Below are positions 17,447 through 26,412 of a stretch of 47,663 nucleotides of DNA, piece after piece. Under the pieces are notes generated by a model. It saw only the letters and a list, made by a program, of their open reading frames with translations, searched no databases and had not been told where the DNA came from. A program made the translations under genes and the position numbers. The first letter of the stretch is position 1, and each line of letters opens with the position of its first letter. The stretch comes from Candidatus Bathyarchaeota archaeon (lineage in GTDB: Archaea; Thermoproteota; CALKCG01; B24), in contig JAGTQM010000013.1 in NCBI GenBank assembly GCA_018396755.1, forward strand, positions 1-47,663, given 5' to 3'.

Positions 17447-19615
17447 TTAAACGCTGAATATTTTAGCTACTTTTTTAGCTATCTCAACAACTCTACTTCT
17501 GAAATTATTATATGCTTCAGTAAAACCTTTCATCGTTTTCACAGTAGACCCGAAAAGCCCCCACTCATCATACGGTAGCCCTCTATTTCCCATATCTTTA
17601 ACTTCTACACCAACTTTTACTAATAATTCCGATAAATCCGGCGTCAATTCATAGGCTTTTACAAAATCGTCTAGTTGATTGAGAATTTCGATGATTTTAG
17701 AATTGTATTTCATCGTTATAGCATTATCGTAATTTGAAAGATCAAAGTTTAAACTCTTAGATTCATTTAAAACGTTGAGTTGATGATCCGGAAACTCAGT
17801 ATTTGTCATATTCCACCTGGCCAACGTAAGGAAAGTATCCATGGGTTTTCTCTTGGAAGCCGGTAACACATCTATACCGTTTAAGACATTTTCAGCCTCT
17901 TCCCTAGTCAAACCATGCTCGGAAATTAAGTAGCTGATCCACTTAGCCTTATTTTCAGAGCTGAAGAAGATCCACCAAACCCTCTGAGCTACAAGAGTCC
18001 CAGAGAACCCTATAGCCTTCTCCCAATCCGCCAAGTAATTTAACGCCTCATCCTTAGAATTGAACAACTTCGCTTCAACTAAAAGACCAGCCAAATGTTC
18101 ATCGGCTAAAGTTTTCAAGTACTGGTTGAACGACGCTAAAACAACTTTCTCCTCTAAACTTTTAGCCGTGAAATTATATCCCCATCCAGTAGCCCCAGTC
18201 CACACTTCAGACTTACCGGCCACTGGTACATTAAGCTTCTTACAGAATTCTATGAGTTTAGCCTCCGGGTCTTCAAACCTCTTTAAAGCCTCCATTAACA
18301 GTCGAGCGGCTTTAACCTCTCTAATATGCCCTTCAAGCCTGCCACCCATATTGGTTTCATAGACCTTGGTTGTTTTAACACCCATTTTAACAGCCTTAGC
18401 TCTCCCACGCATCTTAGCCAGTATCAGTGAAACCTCTTGGGAAACTGTGAACGTTATAGTATTATTCGTACCTATTCCAAGACTTTCAAGAATACTTGTT
18501 ATATCGATAGCCGCCGGGCTGCTACCTGCGACTTTAAACACGATATTCGGTCTACCTCTTTCAACGTCTCTCGACCAACCCCATAGGAGATATTCATCAT
18601 ACTTCATAAAGTACTCTTGAGTCGCCCTGTAGATCTTTAAAGCGTTTTCAATGCTTCTGTCAACATCATCGGCCACGTTCGGATTCAACTGATAGCTTAT
18701 CATTCCATCTGAAAAATCCTTCAGGTAGAAAACTGGTCTGAAAACCTCCATGTTAGGCCAAAGCGCCAACATTGTAGCCAGCATAACGAGTTCATCCTGA
18801 CGATCATCTATATTCTTCAAATACTCCGGGTTTCTCCTAAGGTAGTCTTCGAGTTTACTCCATAAGTTTGGATCGTCTCTGTAGGCTATAGCCGCCAAAA
18901 CAGGGTTTGTTGAAACTTGAACGTAGCCTAATCTTCTAAGCCATCTAAGCCCTAAAGCATAGTCGTTTCCAAACCTACACATGCCTTTTCTAGACATGAT
19001 GTAGTATACGTTGCTTTGAATCTCCTCTTTTAAAGCATCTAGAAAGCTCAGAGTAATCTTACGGTCTTCAAGCTTTTTCTCAACGTTCTCACCCATAACA
19101 GCCACCATACTTTTTTTACCTCTAGGATCCCCCCGCATAACCTTCTTCATATCTTCAATCTTTATTCTCACAACTGCTTTAGCTACTTCAGCATTTCCAT
19201 ACTCTTCACACTCAACAGACTCCCAGACGGATAACGTGTTCCTTATGATCTTCAACGTATCTTCAACGTCTCTATCGGTGAAGCCGACCCAATCTCTCTC
19301 TAAACCAAATAGGTTTATCGCTATTTCAAGGAGGACATCATACGCCCGTCCCCTTTGAATAATGATACTCTCCTTCTCCTTTTCAACCCAAATAGGCTCC
19401 ATAAACACCAAGTTCAACTGTCTAACTATGGAGCCGACAATATCAGCCAATCTACCGATTAAATTCGGGTTTAGCAGACTATCAGCGGCCAGCTGAGGAT
19501 AACCCATCATTGTGGTTTTAACGACGTGATCAGCATAATCTAAGCTTTCACAGGGATGCTGTAGCTCCTTAGGTCTAACTGAAGATAAAACCTCATACGT
19601 ATCCAAAGTTTTCAC
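17447..19615 (-). CDS. Oversized transaldolase-family protein
   Basis: 722 residues. The core (about 205-500) reads like a transaldolase barrel. VSTNP (Asn237) matches the TTNP motif on an early strand. ISYQLNPNVADD matches the strand bearing a conserved acid. NIVFKVAGSSPAAI places Lys361 at the Schiff-base position. NNTITFTVSQ matches the LTLLFSFAQ strand. TGATGWGY would be near the ASFR strand. Ordinary transaldolases have 210-330 residues, so about 200 N-terminal and 220 C-terminal residues are extra, mostly helical and without motifs known to me. It is divergent from a Gfo/Idh oxidoreductase gene by 79 bp and near Fae-Hps, so sugar-phosphate chemistry is likely. The exact reaction is unknown. 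Confidence 0.7.
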   Translation of the reverse strand: MKTLDTYEVLSSVRPKELQHPCESLDYADHVVKTTMMGYPQLAADSLLNPNLIGRLADIVGSIVRQLNLVFMEPIWVEKEKESIIIQRGRAYDVLLEIAINLFGLERDWVGFTDRDVEDTLKIIRNTLSVWESVECEEYGNAEVAKAVVRIKIEDMKKVMRGDPRGKKSMVAVMGENVEKKLEDRKITLSFLDALKEEIQSNVYYIMSRKGMCRFGNDYALGLRWLRRLGYVQVSTNPVLAAIAYRDDPNLWSKLEDYLRRNPEYLKNIDDRQDELVMLATMLALWPNMEVFRPVFYLKDFSDGMISYQLNPNVADDVDRSIENALKIYRATQEYFMKYDEYLLWGWSRDVERGRPNIVFKVAGSSPAAIDITSILESLGIGTNNTITFTVSQEVSLILAKMRGRAKAVKMGVKTTKVYETNMGGRLEGHIREVKAARLLMEALKRFEDPEAKLIEFCKKLNVPVAGKSEVWTGATGWGYNFTAKSLEEKVVLASFNQYLKTLADEHLAGLLVEAKLFNSKDEALNYLADWEKAIGFSGTLVAQRVWWIFFSSENKAKWISYLISEHGLTREEAENVLNGIDVLPASKRKPMDTFLTLARWNMTNTEFPDHQLNVLNESKSLNFDLSNYDNAITMKYNSKIIEILNQLDDFVKAYELTPDLSELLVKVGVEVKDMGNRGLPYDEWGLFGSTVKTMKGFTEAYNNFRSRVVEIAKKVAKIFSV

Positions 19616-19694
19616 AACTATTTAATAGTAAAGGAAACACGTAAAAACTTTAAGGAGAACATTTTATATCCTCCTATGCTAGATTTTAAATGGC

Positions 19695-20699
19695 ATGGAT
19701 CCAATACGGGTTGGATTTATAGGAGCCGGAAGTATGGCTAATAGCGTCCATTATCCATCGCTAGCCAGCTTTAAAGACGTTGAAATAGCCGCTATATGTG
19801 ATCTAGATGAGACAAGGCTTAATAAGACCGCTGACCAGTATGGTGTTGAACAGCGGTTTAAAAACTACAGGCTTATGCTTGAAAAAGTGCCTCTAGACGC
19901 TGTTTACGCTATTATGGCTCCAATACCGACTGACCACTACGTAAATGCAGAACCTTTAACCAGTGTCGTTATCAACTGTCTTAAACGTGGATTGCATGTC
20001 TTCATAGAGAAGCCTCCTGGAGTATCTTTTGAAGAGACGAGGAAAATGGCTGATACAGCTGAGAAATACGGCTGTAAGACAATGGTTGGCTTCAACAGGA
20101 GGTTTATACCTGTTTTTAGAGAAGCTAAACGCATGGTTGAAGAAAACGGCCCCATAACACATTGTATAGCAGTATTCCATAAAAATATGATAGGTCAACC
20201 AGAACCCTGGGGTCGTGTAAGCTATCTGGTGGCTGATGTGATACATGCCATTGACGCTTTAAGATTTATGAGCGGAGAGGCGGAGGAAGTCACGGCTTAC
20301 ATTTACAGCTTCTACGTAGACTACATGAATAGTTTCAATGCCCTTATAAGGTTTAAGAATGGATGCGTAGGTCACCTATGCTCAAACTACTCTTCAGGTG
20401 GACGTGTACACTATTTTGAAATGCATTCTAAAGCCTTATACGCATTCGTCAACCTACCATTTGAACCTGAAAAGCAGGAAGCGTTGATACTTAGAAGTGG
20501 AAGATCGTATGGTGAAGCAGAGGTTTTAAGAAACTTAGAATTAGTAGAAGGATGTAGAGACTTCCACGTAGTATACGGCTATCTTCAAGAGAATAGACAC
20601 TTCATAGATTGCATTAGAAAAGATGAGATTCCTGAGACAAACTTTAAAGACGCCATTAAAACTATGAAGCTTGTAGAGCGTATAAACTCTTCCAAATAA
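19695..20699 (+). CDS. Gfo/Idh/MocA-family NAD(P)-dependent oxidoreductase
   Basis: 334 residues. The N-terminal Rossmann fold starts VGFIGAGSMANSVH (GxGxxA-like), with the acid of the second strand in ICDLDE. The family signature FIEKPPG carries the catalytic Lys of the EKP motif (about residue 102). The C-terminal alpha/beta domain carries a His pair in VADVIHAIDALRF. Family members oxidise or reduce hydroxyl groups of sugars, inositols and related compounds. It is 11 nt upstream of a TIM-barrel isomerase on the same strand, and the pair resembles inositol- or keto-sugar-processing operons. The substrate is not determined. Confidence 0.9.
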   Translation: MDPIRVGFIGAGSMANSVHYPSLASFKDVEIAAICDLDETRLNKTADQYGVEQRFKNYRLMLEKVPLDAVYAIMAPIPTDHYVNAEPLTSVVINCLKRGLHVFIEKPPGVSFEETRKMADTAEKYGCKTMVGFNRRFIPVFREAKRMVEENGPITHCIAVFHKNMIGQPEPWGRVSYLVADVIHAIDALRFMSGEAEEVTAYIYSFYVDYMNSFNALIRFKNGCVGHLCSNYSSGGRVHYFEMHSKALYAFVNLPFEPEKQEALILRSGRSYGEAEVLRNLELVEGCRDFHVVYGYLQENRHFIDCIRKDEIPETNFKDAIKTMKLVERINSSK

Positions 20700-20710
20700 G
20701 AGGAGTCGCT

Positions 20711-21517
20711 ATGAATATAGTAGTCTTCGCTAAGATGTTTCAGAAGCTTCCACTACCAGAGTTCGCCAGTATTATGGCTGATATCGGTTTTGAAGGTGTA
20801 GATTTAACTGTTAGACCTGGAGGCTACATAGCTCCTGAAGAAGTTGAAGAGAAGCTTCCAGAAGCTATTGACATAGTGAAATCTAAAGGCTTGTCTATTC
20901 CAATAATAACCACATCAATAGTAGACGCGAATGAGCCTTACGCTGAGGAAACTTTTAAAACGGCGTCAGAGTGCGGTGTAAAGTACTTGAAGCTAGGATA
21001 TTGGCTTTATGAAGGCTTCGGAAAATTGAAGGCTCAAATAGAGAATATCCGTAAAAGTTTAAGAGAAATTGAAAAGCTCAGTCGAAAGTACTGTATCAAC
21101 GCAGCCATACATACACACTCAGGGATGTTCCTAACAGCCGAGCCGGCGGTTGTTCTAGAAATCCTCAGAGACTTCAATCCAGATTTCGTAGGAGCTTATA
21201 TAGACCCAGGTCACATGGTTGTTGAAGGCGGGCTGGCCGGATGGCTTATGGGTATGGACATGTTAAACAATAGAATACGCATGGTTGCTGTGAAAGACTT
21301 CGCCTGGATTAAGAGAGGTAACTCATGGAAGGCTGAAGTAGTCCCGTTGGGCGAAGGATTGGTTCCGTGGAGGAAGGTATTTGAAATACTTAAGCGTATA
21401 GATTTTAAAGGTCCAGTATCGATACATTGCGAATACGAGGAGATATCTCTTAGAGAGATAATAGAGCAAGCTAGGAAAGATTTAAACTACGTAAGGAATA
21501 TTCTCAGCTCTGTTTAA
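20711..21517 (+). CDS. Sugar-phosphate isomerase/epimerase-like TIM-barrel protein
   Basis: 268 residues of the xylose-isomerase-like AP-endonuclease-2 superfamily. It begins with KMFQKLPLPEFASIMADIGF and GVDLTVRPGG. Metal-binding candidates follow in order: Glu in the early strand region, His in AAIHTHSG, Asp/His in GAYIDPGHM, Asp in VAVKDFAW, and Glu in IHCEYEE. Such proteins isomerise or epimerise keto-sugars or dehydrate inosose. GGAG (ending 4-5 nt after the previous stop) serves its ATG at 20711, so it forms an operon with the oxidoreductase gene. It converges with the Fae-Hps gene only 4 nt away. Confidence 0.85.
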   Translation: MNIVVFAKMFQKLPLPEFASIMADIGFEGVDLTVRPGGYIAPEEVEEKLPEAIDIVKSKGLSIPIITTSIVDANEPYAEETFKTASECGVKYLKLGYWLYEGFGKLKAQIENIRKSLREIEKLSRKYCINAAIHTHSGMFLTAEPAVVLEILRDFNPDFVGAYIDPGHMVVEGGLAGWLMGMDMLNNRIRMVAVKDFAWIKRGNSWKAEVVPLGEGLVPWRKVFEILKRIDFKGPVSIHCEYEEISLREIIEQARKDLNYVRNILSSV

Positions 21518-21521
21518 ATCG

Positions 21522-22748
21522 TCAAATTTCACCGACGGATTCATCTTCATCCAGCGCAAGCCTCATGACATCTGGCTCCGGCGGCATCAGGTTTAGAAAC
21601 TGCTCAGCGGTTCGCCTCGGTTCTCCACTTCCAACTATATATCTTCCAACCACTATTATGTCTGCTCCGTTTTTCAAGGCGTCAATGGCGGAAATCGGCG
21701 TTATTCCTCCTGCAACTGCCACGAGAGTCTTAAAACGGCTTTTGATCTCAGATATTTCGCTCCATTTGAATTCAACTGGTTTACCAGACTCTACCATTGT
21801 TCTTTCAACATCAGCACTTACATGCAGAAGCACTATGTCAGGTTTATACGCTAATGTTTCGATTTTAGCTATTGAGTTTGAAACCTCTATTGTATCTAAG
21901 ATCGAGTAAACTCCCTGCTTCCGAGCTTCAAGTATGGCTTTATCGATCGTAGCCTTAGACGCAGCGGCAAGTATGCAGACCGCGTCGGCAGTAGCATCAG
22001 CAGCTTCTTTAACTTCAACTCTACCAACATCCATAGTTTTTAAATCTGCAACTATAAATGAGTCTCTCCAGATCTCTCTTATTTTTCCAACAACTCCAAC
22101 ACCATAGGCTTTTATGAGCGGTGTACCAGCCTCAATAATCACTCTTTCACTTTTAGGCAACTGTTTAACTATTTCTAAAGCCTTCTCGAGGTTACTTAAG
22201 TCCAATGCGACTTGTAAGTATGGTGGACTCCAAAGCCTTTTAACCCTAAAGCCCATAATCGGGTGGACTACTCTATCCTTCTCTTTAAGAACCTTCTCAA
22301 CAGTTGGATACTCTTTCAACGCTCTTCTAACGGCAAGCTTCGTAGCAGCATAATTAAACTGATAGATTCTCCTATAGTCTCTAGCTCTAGGATGTACGAA
22401 GACTGAAACTACCACTACCCAATCTTCACATTTATCTCTTGGAATAACCCCCTCCTCAACGGCATCAGCTATAGCTTTAGCAACAGCCGCCTGAGCTGGG
22501 CCGAAAACCTTCTCAGAATCCTCCATACTTTTAACAGTGACCTTGGGCACTATTAGAGTACTAGGCTTAACTAGTAGATTAGGCCTCAATACGGCAAACA
22601 TAGCCGTGTGGCCGACAGAAGGATTGGATAAAGCGTTTACAAATGCTAAACCAGCCGGTCCATTCTTCTCCCCAACTACTACGTCTACGTGTGCAATTTC
22701 ATAACCTGAACCTATTAAAGCCTCTCCTACGTAGAAGCTTTCACCCAA
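21522..22748 (-). CDS. fae-hps: Bifunctional formaldehyde-activating enzyme / 3-hexulose-6-phosphate synthase
   Basis: 408 residues. The N-terminal Fae domain (about 1-165) has [17 protein letters not shown] with the catalytic His20, and [13 protein letters not shown]. The C-terminal Hps domain (about 174-395) is an OMP-decarboxylase-like barrel: [41 protein letters not shown] and VAVAGGITP. Archaeal fusions make ribulose 5-phosphate and formaldehyde from hexulose 6-phosphate to supply pentoses, with Fae trapping the formaldehyde on tetrahydromethanopterin. The reverse direction fixes formaldehyde. The start is TTG at 22748. No hexulose-phosphate isomerase (PHI) gene is in the window, although the sugar isomerase next to it lies in the same region. 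Confidence 0.97.
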   Translation of the reverse strand: MGESFYVGEALIGSGYEIAHVDVVVGEKNGPAGLAFVNALSNPSVGHTAMFAVLRPNLLVKPSTLIVPKVTVKSMEDSEKVFGPAQAAVAKAIADAVEEGVIPRDKCEDWVVVVSVFVHPRARDYRRIYQFNYAATKLAVRRALKEYPTVEKVLKEKDRVVHPIMGFRVKRLWSPPYLQVALDLSNLEKALEIVKQLPKSERVIIEAGTPLIKAYGVGVVGKIREIWRDSFIVADLKTMDVGRVEVKEAADATADAVCILAAASKATIDKAILEARKQGVYSILDTIEVSNSIAKIETLAYKPDIVLLHVSADVERTMVESGKPVEFKWSEISEIKSRFKTLVAVAGGITPISAIDALKNGADIIVVGRYIVGSGEPRRTAEQFLNLMPPEPDVMRLALDEDESVGEI

Positions 22749-22875
22749 TTTACCACGTAATATATGTAATCGTTAGAATAATTAAAACTTTTGAATGAAA
22801 CCGTTTAAAATAGTCGGTGAATAAACATTGGTTGGAGATACGTCGACCAAAACTATGATTTAAACTAGTGAAACG

Positions 22876-22889
22876 TTTATTAATATTCT
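22876..22889 (+). promoter_or_regulatory. TATA-like box for the proteasome beta gene
   Basis: TTTATTAATATTCT is centred near 22883 and predicts transcription from about 22909. That leaves a 6-7 nt leader before ATG 22916 and excludes the upstream in-frame GTG at 22868 as a start. Confidence 0.4.
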
Positions 22890-22915
22890 TGTCTACTCTA
22901 TACTTGCGATTCCAT

Positions 22916-23524
22916 ATGTCTACGGAGTTGCTTATACCCGGCGCTACAACCGTCGGTTTGGTGTTTAAAGACGGAGTTATCTTAGCTTCTGAAAAACGCT
23001 ACACGTACGGCCGTTACGTTTTAAGTAAAGCCGTTAAGAAGGTCTTTAAAGTATCCGATAGAATTGGTGTAGCATGTGCAGGATTGGTTTCAGATATGCA
23101 ATCTATAGTTCAGCTTATAATGGCTAATATGAAGCTTCATGAGCTGGATACTGGTAGACCATGTACTGTTAGAGCTCTTGCAAAACTCACATCTCAAATT
23201 CTATTCTACAGGAGGCTCTTCCCACTTTTAACGCAGACTTTAGTCGCTGGTGTAGATGAAGAGGGGGCAAGTCTCTACATTTTAGACCCGCTAGGCTCAG
23301 TAATAAAAGATGAATATGCAGTTGTGGGGTCTGGAGCTGAGATATCTCTAGGTGTTTTAGAGGCTGAGTATAGACCAGATATGCTACTTGACGATTCTAA
23401 AAACCTAGTTGTTAAAAGCATGCGGGCGGCTATGGCTAGAGATGCTACAAGCGGAGACGGTATAGACGTACTAATCATAACCAGTGAAAAGTCTTGGGAA
23501 GAATCGCTACTAGTAAAACCCTGA
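22916..23524 (+). CDS. psmB: Proteasome beta subunit, non-catalytic (Thr1 replaced by Ala)
   Basis: 202 residues from ATG 22916. Aligned to archaeal beta subunits such as Thermoplasma (TTTVGI at mature 1-6), the sequence after PG reads ATTVGLVFKDGV. The nucleophile position is therefore Ala10. Register is confirmed by Glu17, Arg19 and Lys33 (SEKRYT, AVKK) falling exactly where expected. The DATSGDGID motif (Asp166, Ser169 equivalents) is intact, so only Thr1 is lost. TACK archaea often encode a structural beta subunit alongside a catalytic one, and this looks like that structural type. It probably pairs with a second beta subunit and an alpha subunit outside the window. A U-rich tract follows at 23526-23550. 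Confidence 0.9.
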   Translation: MSTELLIPGATTVGLVFKDGVILASEKRYTYGRYVLSKAVKKVFKVSDRIGVACAGLVSDMQSIVQLIMANMKLHELDTGRPCTVRALAKLTSQILFYRRLFPLLTQTLVAGVDEEGASLYILDPLGSVIKDEYAVVGSGAEISLGVLEAEYRPDMLLDDSKNLVVKSMRAAMARDATSGDGIDVLIITSEKSWEESLLVKP

Positions 23525-23525
23525 A

Positions 23526-23550
23526 AATTTTTATTTTTAATCGTATTTTA
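23526..23550 (+). terminator. U-rich tract after psmB
   Basis: Three T-runs in about 25 nt directly after the psmB stop resemble archaeal U-tract termination signals. The same AT-rich stretch may serve as the TATA region of the DUF429 gene, whose GTG start is at 23558. Confidence 0.35.
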
Positions 23551-23557
23551 AACAAGC

Positions 23558-24160
23558 GTGGTTGTACTAGGCTTAGATTTAGCTGGCGTTGAAAGTAGAC
23601 CGACTGGCTTCTGCATGTTACAGGATGATTTAACGGTTGAAACCGGACTTATATATACGGATGAAGAAATAATGAAGCTTATTTTAACATATAAACCCTC
23701 TGTAACTGCTATAGATGCACCGTTGTTTCTTCCAAAAGGCCGAGCCTCGTTAGAAGATCGAAGTGGTCCACACTTGAGAAAATGTGATAGGATCCTGCTG
23801 AATAGTGGCATAAGGTTTTTCCCAATAACATTAGGCCCTATGAGGAAGCTCACATCTAGGGGGATATCGCTTAAGAATAGGCTTGATGCTGCCGGCTTAG
23901 AAGCTATTGAAGTGTATCCTGGTGGAGCACAAGATGTTCTTGGAATATCGAGGGGGAAATACAACTTAGATGGGTTGAAAAACGGCCTTATTAGACTTGG
24001 TTTGAAAGGATTGAAGGATAGTTTATCGATACATGAGCTTGATGCAGCTACTGCGGCCTACGTAGGCTATCTCTACTGTATAGGTGAATACTCAGCTCTC
24101 GGAGACCCATCTGAAGGATACATGATTATGCCTAAATCTGAAAAATTTAAACCCTATTAA
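23558..24160 (+). CDS. DUF429 family protein, predicted RNase H-fold nuclease
   Basis: 200 residues starting with GTG. The N-terminus VVLGLDLAGVESRPTGF and the next strand SVTAIDAPLFLP place Asp residues as in RNase H-like folds. A third acid lies in the C-terminal HELDAATAAYVGYL, typical of DUF429 (COG2410). The conserved segment RFFPITLGPMRKLTSRG is also characteristic. The activity is predicted, not shown. It follows psmB by 33 nt and may be transcribed from its own promoter in the AT-rich gap. Confidence 0.85.
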   Translation: MVVLGLDLAGVESRPTGFCMLQDDLTVETGLIYTDEEIMKLILTYKPSVTAIDAPLFLPKGRASLEDRSGPHLRKCDRILLNSGIRFFPITLGPMRKLTSRGISLKNRLDAAGLEAIEVYPGGAQDVLGISRGKYNLDGLKNGLIRLGLKGLKDSLSIHELDAATAAYVGYLYCIGEYSALGDPSEGYMIMPKSEKFKPY

Positions 24161-24204
24161 GGAGAATAGTTAAGTTGTAAGAGTTCTTAGGTTTACTTGG
24201 ATCC

Positions 24205-25077
24205 ATGTCTATAACTATTCCTTTAAAGAGAAGGTTTAAACTCTCCATAGCCCTACCAGCGTCAATAATCAATGAAGCCAGAAATCTAAGAGATAAGACT
24301 ATTAAAGCCGGGTTTATAGGTAGAGCTCTAGCAGTATTCAGAGTTGAAGAAGTCATAGTTTACAGAGACCTCTACGGTTTAAAAGATCAAGAGGGAGAAG
24401 CATCCCTCATATCATCCTTACTATCATACATGGAGGCTCCTCAGTATTTACGCGTCAAAATCTTCCCCATAGAGAAGAATCTACTATATGCTGGACTACT
24501 TCCACCTTTAAGAACACCACACCACCCCACCGTTGCAAAGACGGAAGAAGTTGCAGACGGTGAATTTAGAGAAGGCTTAGTAGCATCCTGTGACGGCACT
24601 TTAAGCTTCGTAGATGTGGGGCTGGATAAACTGGTTAAGGTCCCTAGTAGACTTAAACCGGGTTTAAGAGTTACGATTAAAGTCTTCAAGAGAGCTAATG
24701 AACTGATCGGCGAATTAGCCTCTAAAAAGGATGCCCCAGTCTACTGGGGATATAGAGTTTTAAACATCAATCGTTCCCTCGGAGGCATTCTCAACATGTA
24801 TAGAAGTGCTTTTAAAATTGCCACTTCAAAATATGGACTGCCTATAACAGAGGTCTATAAAGACTTGAATATACGTCTCGCAAATAGTATGAACACCTTA
24901 GTCTTATTCGGCTCTCCTAGGGAGGGACTGGCGGAAATACTGCTTAGAGAAGGGTTGAATCTTCAAGAGCATGTAGATTTAACCGTAAACTTCATCCCAC
25001 ATCAAGGTTCTGTAACCGTTAGAACTGAAGAAGCCCTCTACGCAGTATTAGCAATATTAAATTTCCTAGCACCTTAA
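24205..25077 (+). CDS. SPOUT-superfamily RNA methyltransferase (COG2106/DUF171)
   Basis: 290 residues. The N-terminus KRRFKLSIALPASIINEARNL and the G-rich RPPLRTPHHPT-like segment at about 95-105 match the archaeal/eukaryotic SPOUT1 family. An OB-like insertion sits at about 110-180, and a knot-forming C-terminal part contains LVLFGSPREGLAEIL and ends in NFIPHQGSVTVRTEEALYAVL. These motifs bind S-adenosylmethionine in the deep trefoil knot. The RNA target is not certain; in many archaea the gene sits near rpl3, but not here. It converges with the DegT gene, sharing TTAA. Confidence 0.85.
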   Translation: MSITIPLKRRFKLSIALPASIINEARNLRDKTIKAGFIGRALAVFRVEEVIVYRDLYGLKDQEGEASLISSLLSYMEAPQYLRVKIFPIEKNLLYAGLLPPLRTPHHPTVAKTEEVADGEFREGLVASCDGTLSFVDVGLDKLVKVPSRLKPGLRVTIKVFKRANELIGELASKKDAPVYWGYRVLNINRSLGGILNMYRSAFKIATSKYGLPITEVYKDLNIRLANSMNTLVLFGSPREGLAEILLREGLNLQEHVDLTVNFIPHQGSVTVRTEEALYAVLAILNFLAP

Positions 25078-26306
25078 AAATGTTTCAATTCATCGATATT
25101 TTCTCTGACTTTTTCAAAAGCCGCTACTATATCATCCATGTCTTCCCTCGAACCTAATAAGACGTATTGGGGAAGCCATACACCTTCAATATAGCAGGCT
25201 TTTTCAGCTTTAGGTAAATGAATCTTCGAATAATCTAGGCTTTTCCCGTAGAATGGACATGAGAGGGGACATTTAACGTAGTAGTTTAGGTAAGGTTCCT
25301 TATACAGAGGCCTACTATAGCCTGGACTTAAAGGTATGCCTTCAGCCCTCAAAACTTCAGCGAACCTCGCCTTAGGTAAACCGTTGAAGACTTCAGGGTC
25401 ATATCTTAAAATGTATAGGTGGTATGCATTCCTAGTAACTCTCTCATCTCTCCTCATGGTTTTTAAACCATCGATTTTTGAAAGCTTACCATCTAGGTAG
25501 GAGGCATTCTCCATCCTAAGCTTAACGTGCTCATCATACCTGGAAAGTTGTACAAGCAGTATGGCTGCTTGAAACTCCGTCATCCTATGGTTCCCACCAG
25601 GTAGATAATGCGCATACCATTCTCCACTGGGCAATCTACCGCAGTTGTGGAGACTCCAAGCTTTGACGTATAGGTCTCTATCATTTGTAACGATCATACC
25701 TCCTTCACCACTAGTTACATTCTTACTAGATTGGAAGCTGAATGCTCCTAAATCTCCTATGGAGCCGATTCTTCTATTACGCCATTCAGATCCCCATGCT
25801 TGACAAGCATCCTCAATGATTCTAAGGTCGTATTTTCTAGCTATACGAGACAAATCATCCATATTAGCTGGCCTCCCACCGATGTGGACCGGTATTATGG
25901 CTTTAGTTCGCTCAGAAATATGTTCTTCAACATCATTTGGATCCAGTGTGTAAGTATCAAGCTCAATATCGGCGAAGACAGGTATCGCATTAACGTCTAA
26001 AACGGCGGTAATAGTTGCCATGAAAGTGTAAGGTGGCACTATAACTTCATCTCCGCATCCAATTCCACATGCTTTAAGGGAGATCACCAGTGCGGCTGTA
26101 CCATTCGTAACGGCTATACCATACTTAGCGTGCTGATACTCTGCAAAAGCCTTTTCAAACTTAGGCTTCTTCGACCCCCCTATACCCCAAACCCCACTTT
26201 CGAGAACCTCTTTCAAAGCTTCATACTCTCTTTCATCGAACACAGGCCACCTTGGGAATGGTTTTCTCCTAACCGGTTCTCCACCGTTAATGGCGAGTTT
26301 ACCCAT
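25074..26306 (-). CDS. DegT/DnrJ/EryC1/StrS-family PLP aminotransferase
   Basis: About 410 residues from ATG 26306 (MGKLAINGG); the in-frame TTG two codons earlier is less likely. The fold-type I features are clear: NGTAAL cofactor loop, DACQAWGSEW, and the PLP lysine in FSFQSSKNVTSGEGG (Lys195). This family converts nucleotide-linked or free keto-sugars into aminosugars for glycans, using Glu or Gln. A TATA-like ACTTATTTAAAGG (26323-26337 on this strand) suggests leaderless transcription from near 26304. It is divergent from sufC, sharing the intergenic region. The nearest sugar genes are the Gfo/Idh and isomerase pair, but linkage is weak. Confidence 0.93.
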   Translation of the reverse strand: MGKLAINGGEPVRRKPFPRWPVFDEREYEALKEVLESGVWGIGGSKKPKFEKAFAEYQHAKYGIAVTNGTAALVISLKACGIGCGDEVIVPPYTFMATITAVLDVNAIPVFADIELDTYTLDPNDVEEHISERTKAIIPVHIGGRPANMDDLSRIARKYDLRIIEDACQAWGSEWRNRRIGSIGDLGAFSFQSSKNVTSGEGGMIVTNDRDLYVKAWSLHNCGRLPSGEWYAHYLPGGNHRMTEFQAAILLVQLSRYDEHVKLRMENASYLDGKLSKIDGLKTMRRDERVTRNAYHLYILRYDPEVFNGLPKARFAEVLRAEGIPLSPGYSRPLYKEPYLNYYVKCPLSCPFYGKSLDYSKIHLPKAEKACYIEGVWLPQYVLLGSREDMDDIVAAFEKVRENIDELKHF

Positions 26307-26344
26307 ATACAACTTAAAACACGTTTCCTTTAAATAAGTATTTA

Positions 26345-26371
26345 ACTGTCTACTCCGATGTTGGAGACAGT
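26345..26371. promoter_or_regulatory. Inverted repeat between degT-like gene and sufC
   Basis: ACTGT-(CTA)-CTCC-GATGTT-GGAG-ACAGT forms a 5+4 bp imperfect palindrome with a 3-nt bulge. It sits just upstream of a TATA-like GTTAAATAC (about 26375-26383) that would place sufC transcription near 26406. This is a reasonable operator position for the sufCB promoter. Confidence 0.4.
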
Positions 26372-26412
26372 AAGGTTAAATACGTTAAACAATCTTCAGT
26401 AGACTTGAAGAC

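Noticed and set aside
17447-19615. Transaldolase fused to phosphoglucose isomerase, as in some bacteria
   Set aside because: The C-terminal part shows none of the isomerase SIS-domain motifs I know, and the total length is too short for that fusion.
22868-22915. Longer N-terminus of the proteasome beta subunit from GTG 22868
   Set aside because: That start precedes the probable TATA box, and propeptides of this family are short. ATG 22916 fits better.
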